A DNA stretch of 64,000 nt, from the NCBI RefSeq assembly GCF_003383615.1, contig NZ_QNUL01000030.1, positions 1-64,000 on the forward strand, given 5' to 3'. The notes beneath the pieces are model-generated. The model was not told the DNA's origin. It saw nothing but the letters and a program-made list of their open reading frames with translations, and did no database searches. Source of the DNA: Dyadobacter luteus. GTDB lineage: Bacteria > Bacteroidota > Bacteroidia > Cytophagales > Spirosomataceae. Below, piece after piece: positions 54,527 to 62,723 of this stretch (positions are counted from its first letter, which is position 1; the number at the start of each line of letters is the position of its first letter). A program made the translations under genes and the position numbers.

Positions 54527-54557
54527 CAAATGTAACCACTGTATATTCAATAGCCAA
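54527..54557 (-). promoter_or_regulatory. Promoter of the small lipoprotein gene
   Basis: Minus strand: TTG (54557-54555), 20 nt, TACATTTG (54534-54527). It starts 26 bp before the lipoprotein ATG. Confidence 0.6.
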
Positions 54558-54600
54558 GCATGAAACTTCAAAAGCAGCTTGTCAAAACTTTTCCAATACC

Positions 54601-54732
54601 TCAAATCCCCATTTTTGCAGACGACCTGAGCACATCCAATGCCCGGTAAATGAGTTTATAAACCCCTCCTATATTGATTTCCAGGATTTCGGCGATCTTT
54701 TGGTAACCAAAATCCTTTCTGATAGTATGTGA
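54601..54732 (-). pseudogene. C-terminal remnant of an ECF sigma factor
   Basis: Minus-strand codons from 54732 to the TGA at 54603-54601 read RKDFGYQKIAEILEINIGG, then VYKLIYRALDVLR: the helix-turn-helix of sigma-70 region 4 (Y-x-EIAEI, then V-x-x-L-I-x-RAL-x-x-LR). A stop at 54735-54733 ends the frame upstream and there is no start codon, so regions 2 and most of 4 are gone. It begins 12 bp after the stop of the FecR gene. Sigma/FecR pairs usually have the sigma gene first, so the locus has been rearranged or partly deleted. Confidence 0.65.
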
Positions 54733-54744
54733 TCACTCCCCTCT

Positions 54745-55779
54745 TCACTGCCATTTCTTCTCTGATGTAAGAATAATCGCCTCATCTTTAACCTGAACCT
54801 TTGCATTCAGGACAGCAGCTAAAGCCAGAATAGTATCTTTCTGTTTATCCAGGGGAAGTATTCCATCCAGCAATCTTTCCTGCAAACCGTCCCCGACCAG
54901 TCGGACTGGTTTGTTAAACCGGTCTTCAATGGTTTCCAGCACATCACCCACCTTGGCCTGATCCATGATCAGTTCACGATCTGTCCAGTTGTAGATCAAT
55001 GTCAGATCGGTGGGAGTTCGGGCTACTGGTTGCATTCCGACTTTGGTTACAGTCTCTCCTGGTTGCAACAACAGGCTCATTTTCGAATCTGTCACTTTTA
55101 CCGAGCCGGACTCCAGTTCCACCTGCGCCTTATCCTTTCGGTATTTCACGTTGAAAACAGCTCCCAATACTTCCACATCCAGCTTATCCTGAATATGTGC
55201 GACAAATTTGTGAGCCAGAACAACTTTTTTACTGTCTTTATTCAGATGTTTTACTTCAAAATGTGCTTCACCATCCACCCATACTTCACGAATTTTACCG
55301 GGCTTCCAGTTTTTCCTGAATTCCAGGGTAGAATTGGCGCCCAGCAATACCACCGACTCCTCAGGAAGTGCTACACGTATTTGCTCACCACTGACCGTGG
55401 TGAAGCGGTTCATCCCAGAAATGGAGTACAACCACGCTGAAACAGTTAATCCCGCAACCAGCACCAACACAGCAGCAGCACGGACATAAACTGAGTTGAA
55501 AATCTTTCCGGTATTTTTCTGCTTTTCGTCTACTGAGCCTATTCCGGATTCAATTGTCTGCCAGATCTTAGGCTGCCTCAAAACATTTCGATCAGGATTC
55601 TGCGTAGAAAGTTTTTGAATGACTATTTCCGCCTCGTTTACTACTCCGGCCATCACAGGCTTTTCCGCCAGGAGGGATGTCCAGATTTCATCAGCCGGTT
55701 TACCTTTTTTGATCCAGCTCCTGAAATTTTCATCCGACACAAAATCCTGTAAGTTGTAATCTGTATATCGCTTTTGCAT
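54745..55779 (-). CDS. FecR family anti-sigma regulator
   Basis: A 344-residue membrane protein: a cytoplasmic N-terminal segment (about 1-90; FVSDENFRSWIKKG), one transmembrane helix (about 95-115; AAAVLVLVAGLTVSAWLYSI), the FecR domain (FTTVSGEQIRVALPEESVVL, GEAHFEV, VLGAVFNVKYRKD) and a DUF4974-type C terminus (VGDVLETIEDRFNKPVRLVG). FecR proteins bind an ECF sigma factor and relay a signal from a TonB receptor. Here neither a complete sigma gene nor a TonB receptor adjoins; only the sigma C-terminal remnant directly downstream remains, so the protein is probably an orphan. ATG 55779 fits the conserved start best. Confidence 0.88.
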   Translation of the reverse strand: MQKRYTDYNLQDFVSDENFRSWIKKGKPADEIWTSLLAEKPVMAGVVNEAEIVIQKLSTQNPDRNVLRQPKIWQTIESGIGSVDEKQKNTGKIFNSVYVRAAAVLVLVAGLTVSAWLYSISGMNRFTTVSGEQIRVALPEESVVLLGANSTLEFRKNWKPGKIREVWVDGEAHFEVKHLNKDSKKVVLAHKFVAHIQDKLDVEVLGAVFNVKYRKDKAQVELESGSVKVTDSKMSLLLQPGETVTKVGMQPVARTPTDLTLIYNWTDRELIMDQAKVGDVLETIEDRFNKPVRLVGDGLQERLLDGILPLDKQKDTILALAAVLNAKVQVKDEAIILTSEKKWQ

Positions 55780-55910
55780 TAACTCAATTCTGACTTTCAC
55801 CTACTATACAATGAAAGGTACCCAAATTATCCCGCGGGGGGAATTATTCTCAATGATTCCATGTAATAAAGGCAACCTCGTTGGTAGTTGTACTGTGATT
55901 TAACAAAATT

Positions 55911-55928
55911 TTTGCCACAGATTACACC
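55911..55928. repeat. Short dispersed intergenic motif, copy 2
   Basis: TTTGCCACAGATTACACC, related to the copy at 33965-33982. It lies in the gap between the FecR gene and the next upstream lipoprotein gene. Confidence 0.3.
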
Positions 55929-55958
55929 TAAGCACATTACAATATGGTTACGAATATG

Positions 55959-56705
55959 TCATTCAGCCGGAACAAATGTGTAGTTACTAATCCCATAGTA
56001 ATGCGATTCTGTGATTTTCAGCATATCAGGAGTAAGCTCTCTAATGATGGTAAAATCATGATCCCGATATATAGTAGAATTGCTTTGTTTATACACAAAT
56101 CTGTCAGGAAGTGTATCATGGAATTTCCAGTTACGTCTTAGGGAAAGAGGAGGAGAACTGTTATCCCGGTCAAACGTATAGGTTTCAATATCATATGTAC
56201 CTGATAAATTGTAAGTAACATATGTTTTCGAAACCAGTGCCAGGCTGTCCTTCCCGTTTTCTGCAGGCAACATTTTCCACTTCCTGGATAATAAAGAGCT
56301 TATCTCTGTTTGGGTTAACACATGGATTTTTGCTCCGGAAACATCAGTTGTCTTGCCATCTACGGTGATTGTGAATCCCACCTTTTCCTTATCCACTTTC
56401 AAATTGCTTATAACAGCATATGCCCCTAATCTCACATTTCCGTCTTCCTTTATCTCATAGTTTCCTGTCGACACTACCCCCAGGGAGCCCGCCAAAACAT
56501 AATCACCACCCTCAAAAAAATGAACATATCCATTTTCATTTGTCGAAGTTCGGAAGTTTTTATCACTGAGCGCCCACTTCCCAACTATCTTATTTCGAAT
56601 CTGAGAAGGTGTATCAACAATTTCAGATCCGACATCAGACATACAGGAAATCTCAAAAAAGGCTAATAAGATAATAATTAAACTGATCAGGAGATACTTT
56701 TTCAT
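55959..56705 (-). CDS. Lipoprotein of unknown function, lipocalin-like repeats
   Basis: A 248-residue protein with a lipoprotein signal (MKKYLLISLIIILLAFFEISC, Cys21). The mature part shows two similar beta modules: KIVGKWALSDKNF, GDYVLAGSLGVVSTGNYEI and, later, SRKWKMLPAENGKDSLALVS, GTYDIETYTFD, matching lipocalin-like domains common in Bacteroidota lipoproteins. Base composition is more AT-rich than the flanking genes. ATG 56705 starts the lipoprotein signal; 56723 would add six residues. No partner genes suggest a role. Confidence 0.72.
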   Translation of the reverse strand: MKKYLLISLIIILLAFFEISCMSDVGSEIVDTPSQIRNKIVGKWALSDKNFRTSTNENGYVHFFEGGDYVLAGSLGVVSTGNYEIKEDGNVRLGAYAVISNLKVDKEKVGFTITVDGKTTDVSGAKIHVLTQTEISSLLSRKWKMLPAENGKDSLALVSKTYVTYNLSGTYDIETYTFDRDNSSPPLSLRRNWKFHDTLPDRFVYKQSNSTIYRDHDFTIIRELTPDMLKITESHYYGISNYTFVPAE

Positions 56706-56759
56706 AAGCGAGAGATAATTCAATATATTTATTTAATTAGTTAGATATTCGTCTAAACA

Positions 56760-57239
56760 CTACTTCTTCTTCAAAAACCCCTCAGGAATCGTCATTCCCG
56801 CTTTGATCACATCCATTGCCACAATCGTCCGGAAATGGCGGATATTCGGATTGCTGAAAAAGATTCTTCTGGTCAGCTTTTCATAAGCCTGCATGGATTC
56901 AGTGAGAATCACCAGCACAAAATCCGATTCGCCCGTAACGTAATAGCATTGCTGTACTTCCGGTGCAATTTCGAACGTGTTTCTGGTGTGATCAATAAAT
57001 TCAATTTTCTCACTATCCATAAACACTTCGACAATCAGCGTAACCATTGCTCCTACTCTTCCACGATTGATCACACTTCTGTCGGCTTCTATAACGCCGG
57101 ATTGCCTCATTCGCTTGATACGACGCTGAACCGCAGCCGCAGATAGCCCCACCGCCTCTCCGATCTCACGTTGGGGAGTCATATTATTTTCCTGCAATAT
57201 CCTGAGAATCGCAAAATCGAAAGGATCAAGTTCTTCCAT
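56760..57239 (-). CDS. Lrp/AsnC family transcriptional regulator
   Basis: A 159-residue regulator with an N-terminal AsnC winged helix (LDPFDFAILRILQENNMTPQ, VGLSAAAVQRRIKRMRQSG) and a C-terminal RAM effector domain (about 65-150; VQQCYYVTGESDFVLVILTE). Members bind amino acids and control transport or metabolism. It is divergent, with a 106-bp gap, from an EamA-type exporter, so it probably controls that gene in response to an amino acid. ATG 57239 is chosen over 57260 because MEELDPFD is the conserved start. Confidence 0.93.
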   Translation of the reverse strand: MEELDPFDFAILRILQENNMTPQREIGEAVGLSAAAVQRRIKRMRQSGVIEADRSVINRGRVGAMVTLIVEVFMDSEKIEFIDHTRNTFEIAPEVQQCYYVTGESDFVLVILTESMQAYEKLTRRIFFSNPNIRHFRTIVAMDVIKAGMTIPEGFLKKK

Positions 57240-57345
57240 ATTCAAATCAACATGAAACAAAATTGCAAATAAGCACCAAAAATGTAAGAAATAATGCAGC
57301 AGGAATGACTGAATTTTGCAGTCGCATTTAAAAACGAATCACAGT

Positions 57346-58263
57346 ATGCAACCATCTGCATTGAGAGGTATTTTGCTGGCGATCCTGGCAGCAATTTTAT
57401 GGGGTGTCTCAGGAACACTGGGACAATTTCTTTTTCAGCAACGAGGTATTAATGTCGAATGGCTGATCACAGTCCGGTTGCTGATCTCAGGAATTCTGTT
57501 ACTCACTTTTTCAAAAGTCCGGGAGCACTCCGAACTGACCGCCGTATGGCGTAATAAAACGGATGCCGTTCAGCTTCTGGTATTCAGTATTGCAGGAATG
57601 CTTGCCGTTCAGTATACGTACTTTGCTGCCATCAAACACTCCAACGCAGCTACTGCCACAGTGCTTCAATATACAGGCCCTGTTCTGATTGTGCTATACC
57701 TTGCTTTAAAAAACCGGGCAGTTCCGCGTTTGATTGAAATTGTTGCCACGCTGCTGGCAGTGCTTGGGACGGTACTATTGGTTACGAGAGGTAATATGAA
57801 CAGCCTCAACATTTCAACTCCGGCACTGCTGTTTGGTATTGCTTCGGCTGTTACGCTGGCAGTTTATTCAATTCAGCCTGCGGCGTTGCTGGCCAAATAT
57901 TCGGCTTCTATGGTTATCGGCTGGGGTATGCTAGTCGGAGGAATCGCCTTTTCTTTTGTACATGCTCCATGGAATGTATCAGGCACCTGGGATATGCAAA
58001 CTTATCTGTGCGTTTTTGGCATCATTACCTTGGGTACGCTCATCGCATTCTATTCTTATATGAATGCCGTGAAAATCATCGGAGCGCAAAAAGCGAGCTT
58101 ACTTGCATCCGCAGAGCCATTGTCGGCAACTATTTTGGCGATGATCTGGCTAAAGCTATCGTTCTCAGGACCTGAATGGATCGGCAGTATATGTGTAATT
58201 TCGACCATTTTTCTGTTGAGTATCAAAACTCCATCATCAAAAACAGTGCAACCGGTTGAATAA
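57346..58263 (+). CDS. EamA/DMT family transporter (amino-acid or metabolite exporter type)
   Basis: A 305-residue inner-membrane protein with ten predicted helices arranged as two EamA repeats (ILLAILAAILWGVSGTLGQF in the first; LFGIASAVTLAVYSIQPAAL in the second). The family covers exporters of amino acids, purines and related solutes (RhtA, YdcZ type). Starting at ATG 57346 gives a normal N terminus; a TTG at 57316 would add ten residues. The divergent Lrp/AsnC regulator supports an amino-acid substrate. A PLP enzyme gene follows 83 bp later and may be cotranscribed. Confidence 0.9.
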   Translation: MQPSALRGILLAILAAILWGVSGTLGQFLFQQRGINVEWLITVRLLISGILLLTFSKVREHSELTAVWRNKTDAVQLLVFSIAGMLAVQYTYFAAIKHSNAATATVLQYTGPVLIVLYLALKNRAVPRLIEIVATLLAVLGTVLLVTRGNMNSLNISTPALLFGIASAVTLAVYSIQPAALLAKYSASMVIGWGMLVGGIAFSFVHAPWNVSGTWDMQTYLCVFGIITLGTLIAFYSYMNAVKIIGAQKASLLASAEPLSATILAMIWLKLSFSGPEWIGSICVISTIFLLSIKTPSSKTVQPVE

Positions 58264-58346
58264 GTTTTACCAAAAATCAAATTGATCTCCTGAAGCAAAA
58301 AGCTATTTAATTCTAAACAATTACCCCGACCAATACTTCATCCAAA

Positions 58347-59522
58347 ATGCTTGATATACAACAAATAAGGAAAGACACACCCGGTTGTCACGACAAAGTA
58401 TTTTTCAACAGCGCAAGTTCATCATTGGTAACGCAAGCTGTTGCAGATAAAATGACCGCCTATTTACTGGAGGAGCAGATGCATGGCGGATATAAGGTAG
58501 TGCAGGCATACGTAGAAGCGATTCAGGATTTTTACACACAGGCAGCCCGCTTACTGAATTGTAAAGATTCCAATATTGCATTTTCCTACAATGCCACCGA
58601 CGCCTATGCGAAGGCGTTGTCGTCCATTCCTTTTCGCAGCGGGGATGTAATCATCACCACCGACTATGATTACATATCCAACCAGCTGGCATTTCTTTCA
58701 TTGAAAAAGCGGTTCGGTGTGCAGATCATAAGGGCTGAAAACCGGGCTGATAATAGTCTGGATATTGCAGGTTTCGAAGAACTGATCATCAAACACAAAC
58801 CAATCCTGGTAGCTGTTACGCACGTACCTACCAATTCAGGACTGGTACAGGATGTGGAAACAGTCGGCGAGCTGTGCAGTCAGTACGATATCCTGTACCT
58901 CGTTGATGCTTGCCAGTCGGTAGGGCAAATGGTTGTGGACGTGCAAAAAATCAGATGTGATTTTCTTACGGCAACTGGTCGCAAATTTCTGCGAGGGCCG
59001 AGAGGCACTGGTATTCTATATGTTTCGAATAAGATACTTCGAGAGAATACCCTGCCTCTATTTCCTGATATGTGCGGAGCTGAATGGATTGATTCACAAC
59101 ATTTTAAAATACATCAAACAGCCAGGCGCTTCGAGCTGTTTGATCGCTCATATATATCTGTAATCGGATTTGCCGAAACCTTGAAATACATCAATCATAT
59201 AGGAATTCATCGCATTGCGGAATACGATCAGCAACTCTCTCAACAACTGCGAACACTTTTGTCAAAAAATGAGAAAATTCAGGTGCTTGACCGGGGAACA
59301 CAGCTCAGCAATATTATTACGCTGAACGCTGTTTCTAAAACCATAGCAGAGGTGGAAACCCATTTACAACGAAACAATATCTATTATTCAGTGAGTAAAC
59401 TCAATACTGTACCAATCACTGAAACTACTAGAAAAGAACAGTTTGCGATCCGGTTATCGCCACATTACTTCAACACTCCGGATGAAATAGAGCTCGTTGC
59501 CACACTTCTGGAAACCATTTAA
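58347..59522 (+). CDS. Class V aminotransferase-fold PLP enzyme (cysteine desulfurase/kynureninase-like)
   Basis: A 391-residue fold-type I PLP enzyme. The N-terminal FFNSASSSLVTQAV, the pocket motif ITTDYDYISNQLAFL, the Asp-bearing YLVDACQSVGQMVVDV that pairs with the pyridine nitrogen, and the Schiff-base Lys in LTATGRKFLRGPRGTGILYV match the class V group (NifS/SufS, isopenicillin epimerase-like, serine-glyoxylate aminotransferase). The catalytic Cys loop of a true cysteine desulfurase is not obvious, so the reaction is unclear. Position after an EamA exporter and near an Lrp regulator suggests amino-acid metabolism. Confidence 0.88.
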   Translation: MLDIQQIRKDTPGCHDKVFFNSASSSLVTQAVADKMTAYLLEEQMHGGYKVVQAYVEAIQDFYTQAARLLNCKDSNIAFSYNATDAYAKALSSIPFRSGDVIITTDYDYISNQLAFLSLKKRFGVQIIRAENRADNSLDIAGFEELIIKHKPILVAVTHVPTNSGLVQDVETVGELCSQYDILYLVDACQSVGQMVVDVQKIRCDFLTATGRKFLRGPRGTGILYVSNKILRENTLPLFPDMCGAEWIDSQHFKIHQTARRFELFDRSYISVIGFAETLKYINHIGIHRIAEYDQQLSQQLRTLLSKNEKIQVLDRGTQLSNIITLNAVSKTIAEVETHLQRNNIYYSVSKLNTVPITETTRKEQFAIRLSPHYFNTPDEIELVATLLETI

Positions 59523-59577
59523 CCGTACGATTCAGATGCAACTGATTTTCTGATTGCATCATCCAGTAGTACGCAAT

Positions 59578-59820
59578 TCACCTGGCAGACAGAATCTTTT
59601 TCAGCATTCTGTCTACCGAGTCGGATTCAGGCATATCTTCCCGGAATTGTTCGTTCATGGCTCTCAGAATATCAGTCGCTTTGTCAAACGCCTGTTTTTT
59701 CACCGGGCAGTCCCCACAGAAACCATCCCTGAAATGATCCAACTCCCCGCTTGGATCAAGAACCCTCTTTTTAAAATCGGGGTTTTCAAGGAATGCTATA
59801 ATTTCATGAGTCACAATCAT
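59578..59820 (-). CDS. Small cytoplasmic protein of unknown function with a C-x2-C motif
   Basis: An 80-residue charged protein without a signal peptide (MIVTHEIIAFLENPDFKKRV). Its central FCGDCPVKKQ contains two cysteines three residues apart, a possible metal or redox site. The sequence has a helical, coding-like composition and an A-rich leader (AACAAAAATGAA) before its ATG, usual for Bacteroidota starts. A longer frame on the opposite strand (59554-59889) looks non-coding. Function unknown; it may be a cytoplasmic regulator or subunit-like protein. Confidence 0.5.
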   Translation of the reverse strand: MIVTHEIIAFLENPDFKKRVLDPSGELDHFRDGFCGDCPVKKQAFDKATDILRAMNEQFREDMPESDSVDRMLKKILSAR

Positions 59821-60192
59821 TTCATTTTTGTTACAACGCTCAGCGACATTATTACCAAAATCCCTTTAGCTTTTTACAGGACATCATAACAGAATTGTCA
59901 GCTTCAATATTAAAAAAAGTAACGCCCAAAGAGATTAAGATTTTCAATCCAATTTTTATGTTTTTCAAATACCCCAGGGCTTTGTGATGGGATTATTAAA
60001 GGACACTGTGTACACGATTCTCCATGGTCCCGGCCAGCTTTACAACCATCCCGAATGAGACATAAGTAACTTATTATCAACCCATATAGAAATTACTTTA
60101 CCGGATCAAGGATTCAATAATTTGATGTGGGATGGTTTTTTAATGTGTAGACGCAACTACATATTGAAACTGTTTTATATCAAAAAATCCTG
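59821..60192. other. 372-bp gap before the AI-2E transporter gene
   Basis: No coding frame, RNA gene or clear promoter was recognised. TAATTTG (60118-60124) is one base short of the -7 consensus. Confidence 0.5.
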
Positions 60193-61257
60193 ATGACTAA
60201 TTCTCCTGGCAGTGGCGAAATAACTACATACGCACTACGTGTTTCCATCACGGTGGGCATCACAATATTGTTCTTAGGTCTGACAGGCCTGTTTGTCTTC
60301 AGCTTTCAGGTATTTCTGTTTATCATAGGTGCGTTGCTGATTGCCCTTCCGATGCGGGCCGGAGCCCGGGCGCTTCACGATAAAACCGGAATGAAGGAAG
60401 GTATTGCCCTGATAATAATCATAGTGGGCACACTTGCATTAGCAACTGGAATTTGCTGGCTTTTTGCGGCGAAGATATCTGAGCAAATCGGTCAATTCAA
60501 ACAACAGATACCCGAAGCGGTAGAAAGCGCGAAGCAACAGCTGGGCAACAGCGAAATCGGCAGACAAATTCTCAACAGCATACCTTCGGCTACCGACATT
60601 GCTCAAAACAGCTCAGAAGTAATGTCTCATGCACCAGGCTTCTTGTCGAGTACATTTGGTGTATTGAGCAGTTTATACATCATCATCATTATGGCAGCGT
60701 TCATCTTGGTTAACCCTCGTATGTACCGCGAAGGACTGATCATGCTTGTTCCTAAAACTGGCAGGAGACGTGCAGGCGAAATACTGACTAATCTTAACAA
60801 TACATTGGTCAGTTGGCTACTCGGCCAACTTTTCTCCATGACAGTAGTGGGAGTGCTGACATTTATTTGTTTATGGATACTGGGCGTTCCCCTTGCGGGA
60901 GTGTTGGGTCTTTTGGCCGGAATTCTATCGTTCATACCAAACCTTGGCCCTATTATCGCTTTGCTCCCCGCCTTGTTATTTGCCTCGTTGGATGGTTCGG
61001 GGCAGGTACTTTATGTCCTGATTCTTTATCTGGCGGTGCAGGCATTTGAGAGCAGCGTTGCAACTCCCATGGTACAGAAAAAAATGATTAACATGCCACC
61101 AGCCCTCGTTTTTGGCTCACAGCTCCTGATCGGCAGTTTTAGCGGTCTGCTGGGTCTTACACTGGCAACGCCAATTATGGCTATGGTGATGGTACTTGTC
61201 AAAATGGTATACGTACAGGATATTCTGAAAGACGATGATGTTGATGTAAAACCTTAA
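60193..61257 (+). CDS. AI-2E family (PerM-like) membrane transporter
   Basis: A 354-residue inner-membrane protein of the AI-2E/PerM family with about eight helices. Characteristic pieces are FLFIIGALLIALPMRAGARA, an amphipathic stretch rich in charged residues (residues 95-145), and the C-terminal half GVPLAGVLGLLAGILSFIPNLGPIIALLPALL and ALVFGSQLLIGSFSGLLGLTLATPIMAMV. Members are variously linked to autoinducer-2 export, Na+/H+ antiport and other transport; no function can be chosen here. The type II NADH dehydrogenase gene follows 54 bp later on the same strand. Confidence 0.9.
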   Translation: MTNSPGSGEITTYALRVSITVGITILFLGLTGLFVFSFQVFLFIIGALLIALPMRAGARALHDKTGMKEGIALIIIIVGTLALATGICWLFAAKISEQIGQFKQQIPEAVESAKQQLGNSEIGRQILNSIPSATDIAQNSSEVMSHAPGFLSSTFGVLSSLYIIIIMAAFILVNPRMYREGLIMLVPKTGRRRAGEILTNLNNTLVSWLLGQLFSMTVVGVLTFICLWILGVPLAGVLGLLAGILSFIPNLGPIIALLPALLFASLDGSGQVLYVLILYLAVQAFESSVATPMVQKKMINMPPALVFGSQLLIGSFSGLLGLTLATPIMAMVMVLVKMVYVQDILKDDDVDVKP

Positions 61258-61311
61258 ACGAGCACTATTAAGCAATCTTTCAAATAGCATCTAACTAAAA
61301 ATAAAATTACT

Positions 61312-62592
61312 GTGAAAATAGTCATCATAGGCGGAGGCTTTGCCGGCATTAATGTCGCCCGCGCACTTGGAAATGATAAGCGATTTGAGATTATACTGGT
61401 TGATAAAAACAACTACAATTTCTTCCCTCCGCTGATCTACCAGGTTGCTACCGGTTTTTTAGAACCATCCAGCATCAGTTACCCATTCCGCAAACTTTTC
61501 CGCGGGCTTAAAAGTGTGAAGTTCCGACTGGGCTATTTGCAACGTGTAATTCCTGAAGAGAATAAGGTAATTCTTTCGAGTGGAGAATTAACTTATGACT
61601 ACCTGATTTTCGCAACCGGAGCAAAAACTAACTACTTCGGAAATGAAAATCTGAAACATAACGCGATTGCTATGAAAACGCTGGATGATGCATTGGAGAT
61701 GCGAAATAAGCTTCTGCGTCAGATGGAGCAAGCCAGCGTCATAGAGGATTCTTATCAACTCACGAAGCTACTCACAATAGTTATTGCCGGGGGCGGGCCT
61801 ACCGGCGTGGAATTATCTGGTATGTTTGCAGAAATGCGTAACGGGATTTTAAAGAAAGAATATCCTGAGCTGATCGGAAAAGGCGGCGACATTTATCTGA
61901 TCACCAGTGCCAGTGAATTACTCTCTCCTATGAGTGAAAAGTCTCAGAAAGACACGTACGATCAGTTAAGAAAGCTTGGGGTCAAAATCAGACTCCAGTG
62001 CAGGGTTAAGGACTTTGTCGATGATAAGGTGGTACTTTCTAATGACGAAACAATTTCAACCAAAAATCTGATATGGGCTGCCGGAGTGACTGGGAAATTG
62101 TTCGACGGCCTGCTTGCTGAGAGCTACGGAAGAGGTTCCCGCCTGGCCGTAGACGAATACAACAAAGTAAATGCAACTGAAAACATATATGCAGTCGGCG
62201 ATATTTGTCTGCAACTCACAGATCCTGATTTTGCAACCGGACATCCTCAGGTGGCACAGGTAGCTATTCAGCAAGGCAGGCAGTTGGCAAAAAACTTCAG
62301 GCTGATGGTTGAAGGAAAACCTCTGAAGCCGTTTCGCTATACCGACAAAGGCTCCATGGCGATCATAGGACGGATGAAAGCTGTTGCTGATCTTCCAAAA
62401 CCCAAGATGCATTTTAACGGTACGATAGCATGGTTTGCCTGGTTATTTGTTCATCTTATTTCACTGATCACCAAAAAGAACCGATTCCGAACGTTGTTCA
62501 ACTGGATGGTCGCTTATTTCACAAAAGATCAGTCGTTGAGAATGATATTCAAGCCAAGCTGGAATAAATATACCGATGAGGACAAAAAATAG
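61312..62592 (+). CDS. ndh: Type II NADH dehydrogenase (NDH-2)
   Basis: A 426-residue flavoprotein that oxidises NADH and reduces membrane quinone without proton pumping. N-terminal FAD site IVIIGGGFAGINVARAL, second nucleotide site TIVIAGGGPTGVELSGM (about 150-168), YDYLIFATGAKTNYFG, and the C-terminal IYAVGDICLQLTDP and RYTDKGSMAIIGRMKAV motifs are typical. The C-terminal hydrophobic/basic helices (FAWLFVHLISLITKKNRF) anchor it to the membrane surface. The start is GTG at 61312, the only codon consistent with the FAD motif. The nearby AI-2E gene may share its transcript. Confidence 0.93.
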   Translation: MKIVIIGGGFAGINVARALGNDKRFEIILVDKNNYNFFPPLIYQVATGFLEPSSISYPFRKLFRGLKSVKFRLGYLQRVIPEENKVILSSGELTYDYLIFATGAKTNYFGNENLKHNAIAMKTLDDALEMRNKLLRQMEQASVIEDSYQLTKLLTIVIAGGGPTGVELSGMFAEMRNGILKKEYPELIGKGGDIYLITSASELLSPMSEKSQKDTYDQLRKLGVKIRLQCRVKDFVDDKVVLSNDETISTKNLIWAAGVTGKLFDGLLAESYGRGSRLAVDEYNKVNATENIYAVGDICLQLTDPDFATGHPQVAQVAIQQGRQLAKNFRLMVEGKPLKPFRYTDKGSMAIIGRMKAVADLPKPKMHFNGTIAWFAWLFVHLISLITKKNRFRTLFNWMVAYFTKDQSLRMIFKPSWNKYTDEDKK

Positions 62593-62665
62593 TCCTCCCG
62601 CCTTTGGGTTCCGAATTGATAAGGCAATCTCTCCAAAGTTGGGTGCTACCAGTTTATTTTTATGA

Positions 62666-62696
62666 TTTGTTTCAAACATGTTTTATAATACATTTG
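62666..62696 (+). promoter_or_regulatory. Consensus promoter of the hybrid two-component regulator gene
   Basis: TTTG (62666-62669), exactly 19 nt, then TACATTTG (62689-62696). Both boxes are perfect matches; spacing equals that of the XRE-cupin promoter. The predicted start is about 22 bp before the TTG start codon. Confidence 0.75.
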
Positions 62697-62723
62697 ATCT
62701 GATCGTATAATAAGCCCAAAGTC

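Noticed and set aside
57307..57323. GACTG/CAGTC inverted repeat in the Lrp-EamA gap as an Lrp operator
   Set aside because: Only 5-bp arms, and it lies off-centre near the EamA start; too weak to call.
59554..59889. 111-codon plus-strand frame opposite the small C-x2-C protein
   Set aside because: Composition is His/Phe/Arg-rich and no start context is seen, whereas the minus-strand frame looks coding.
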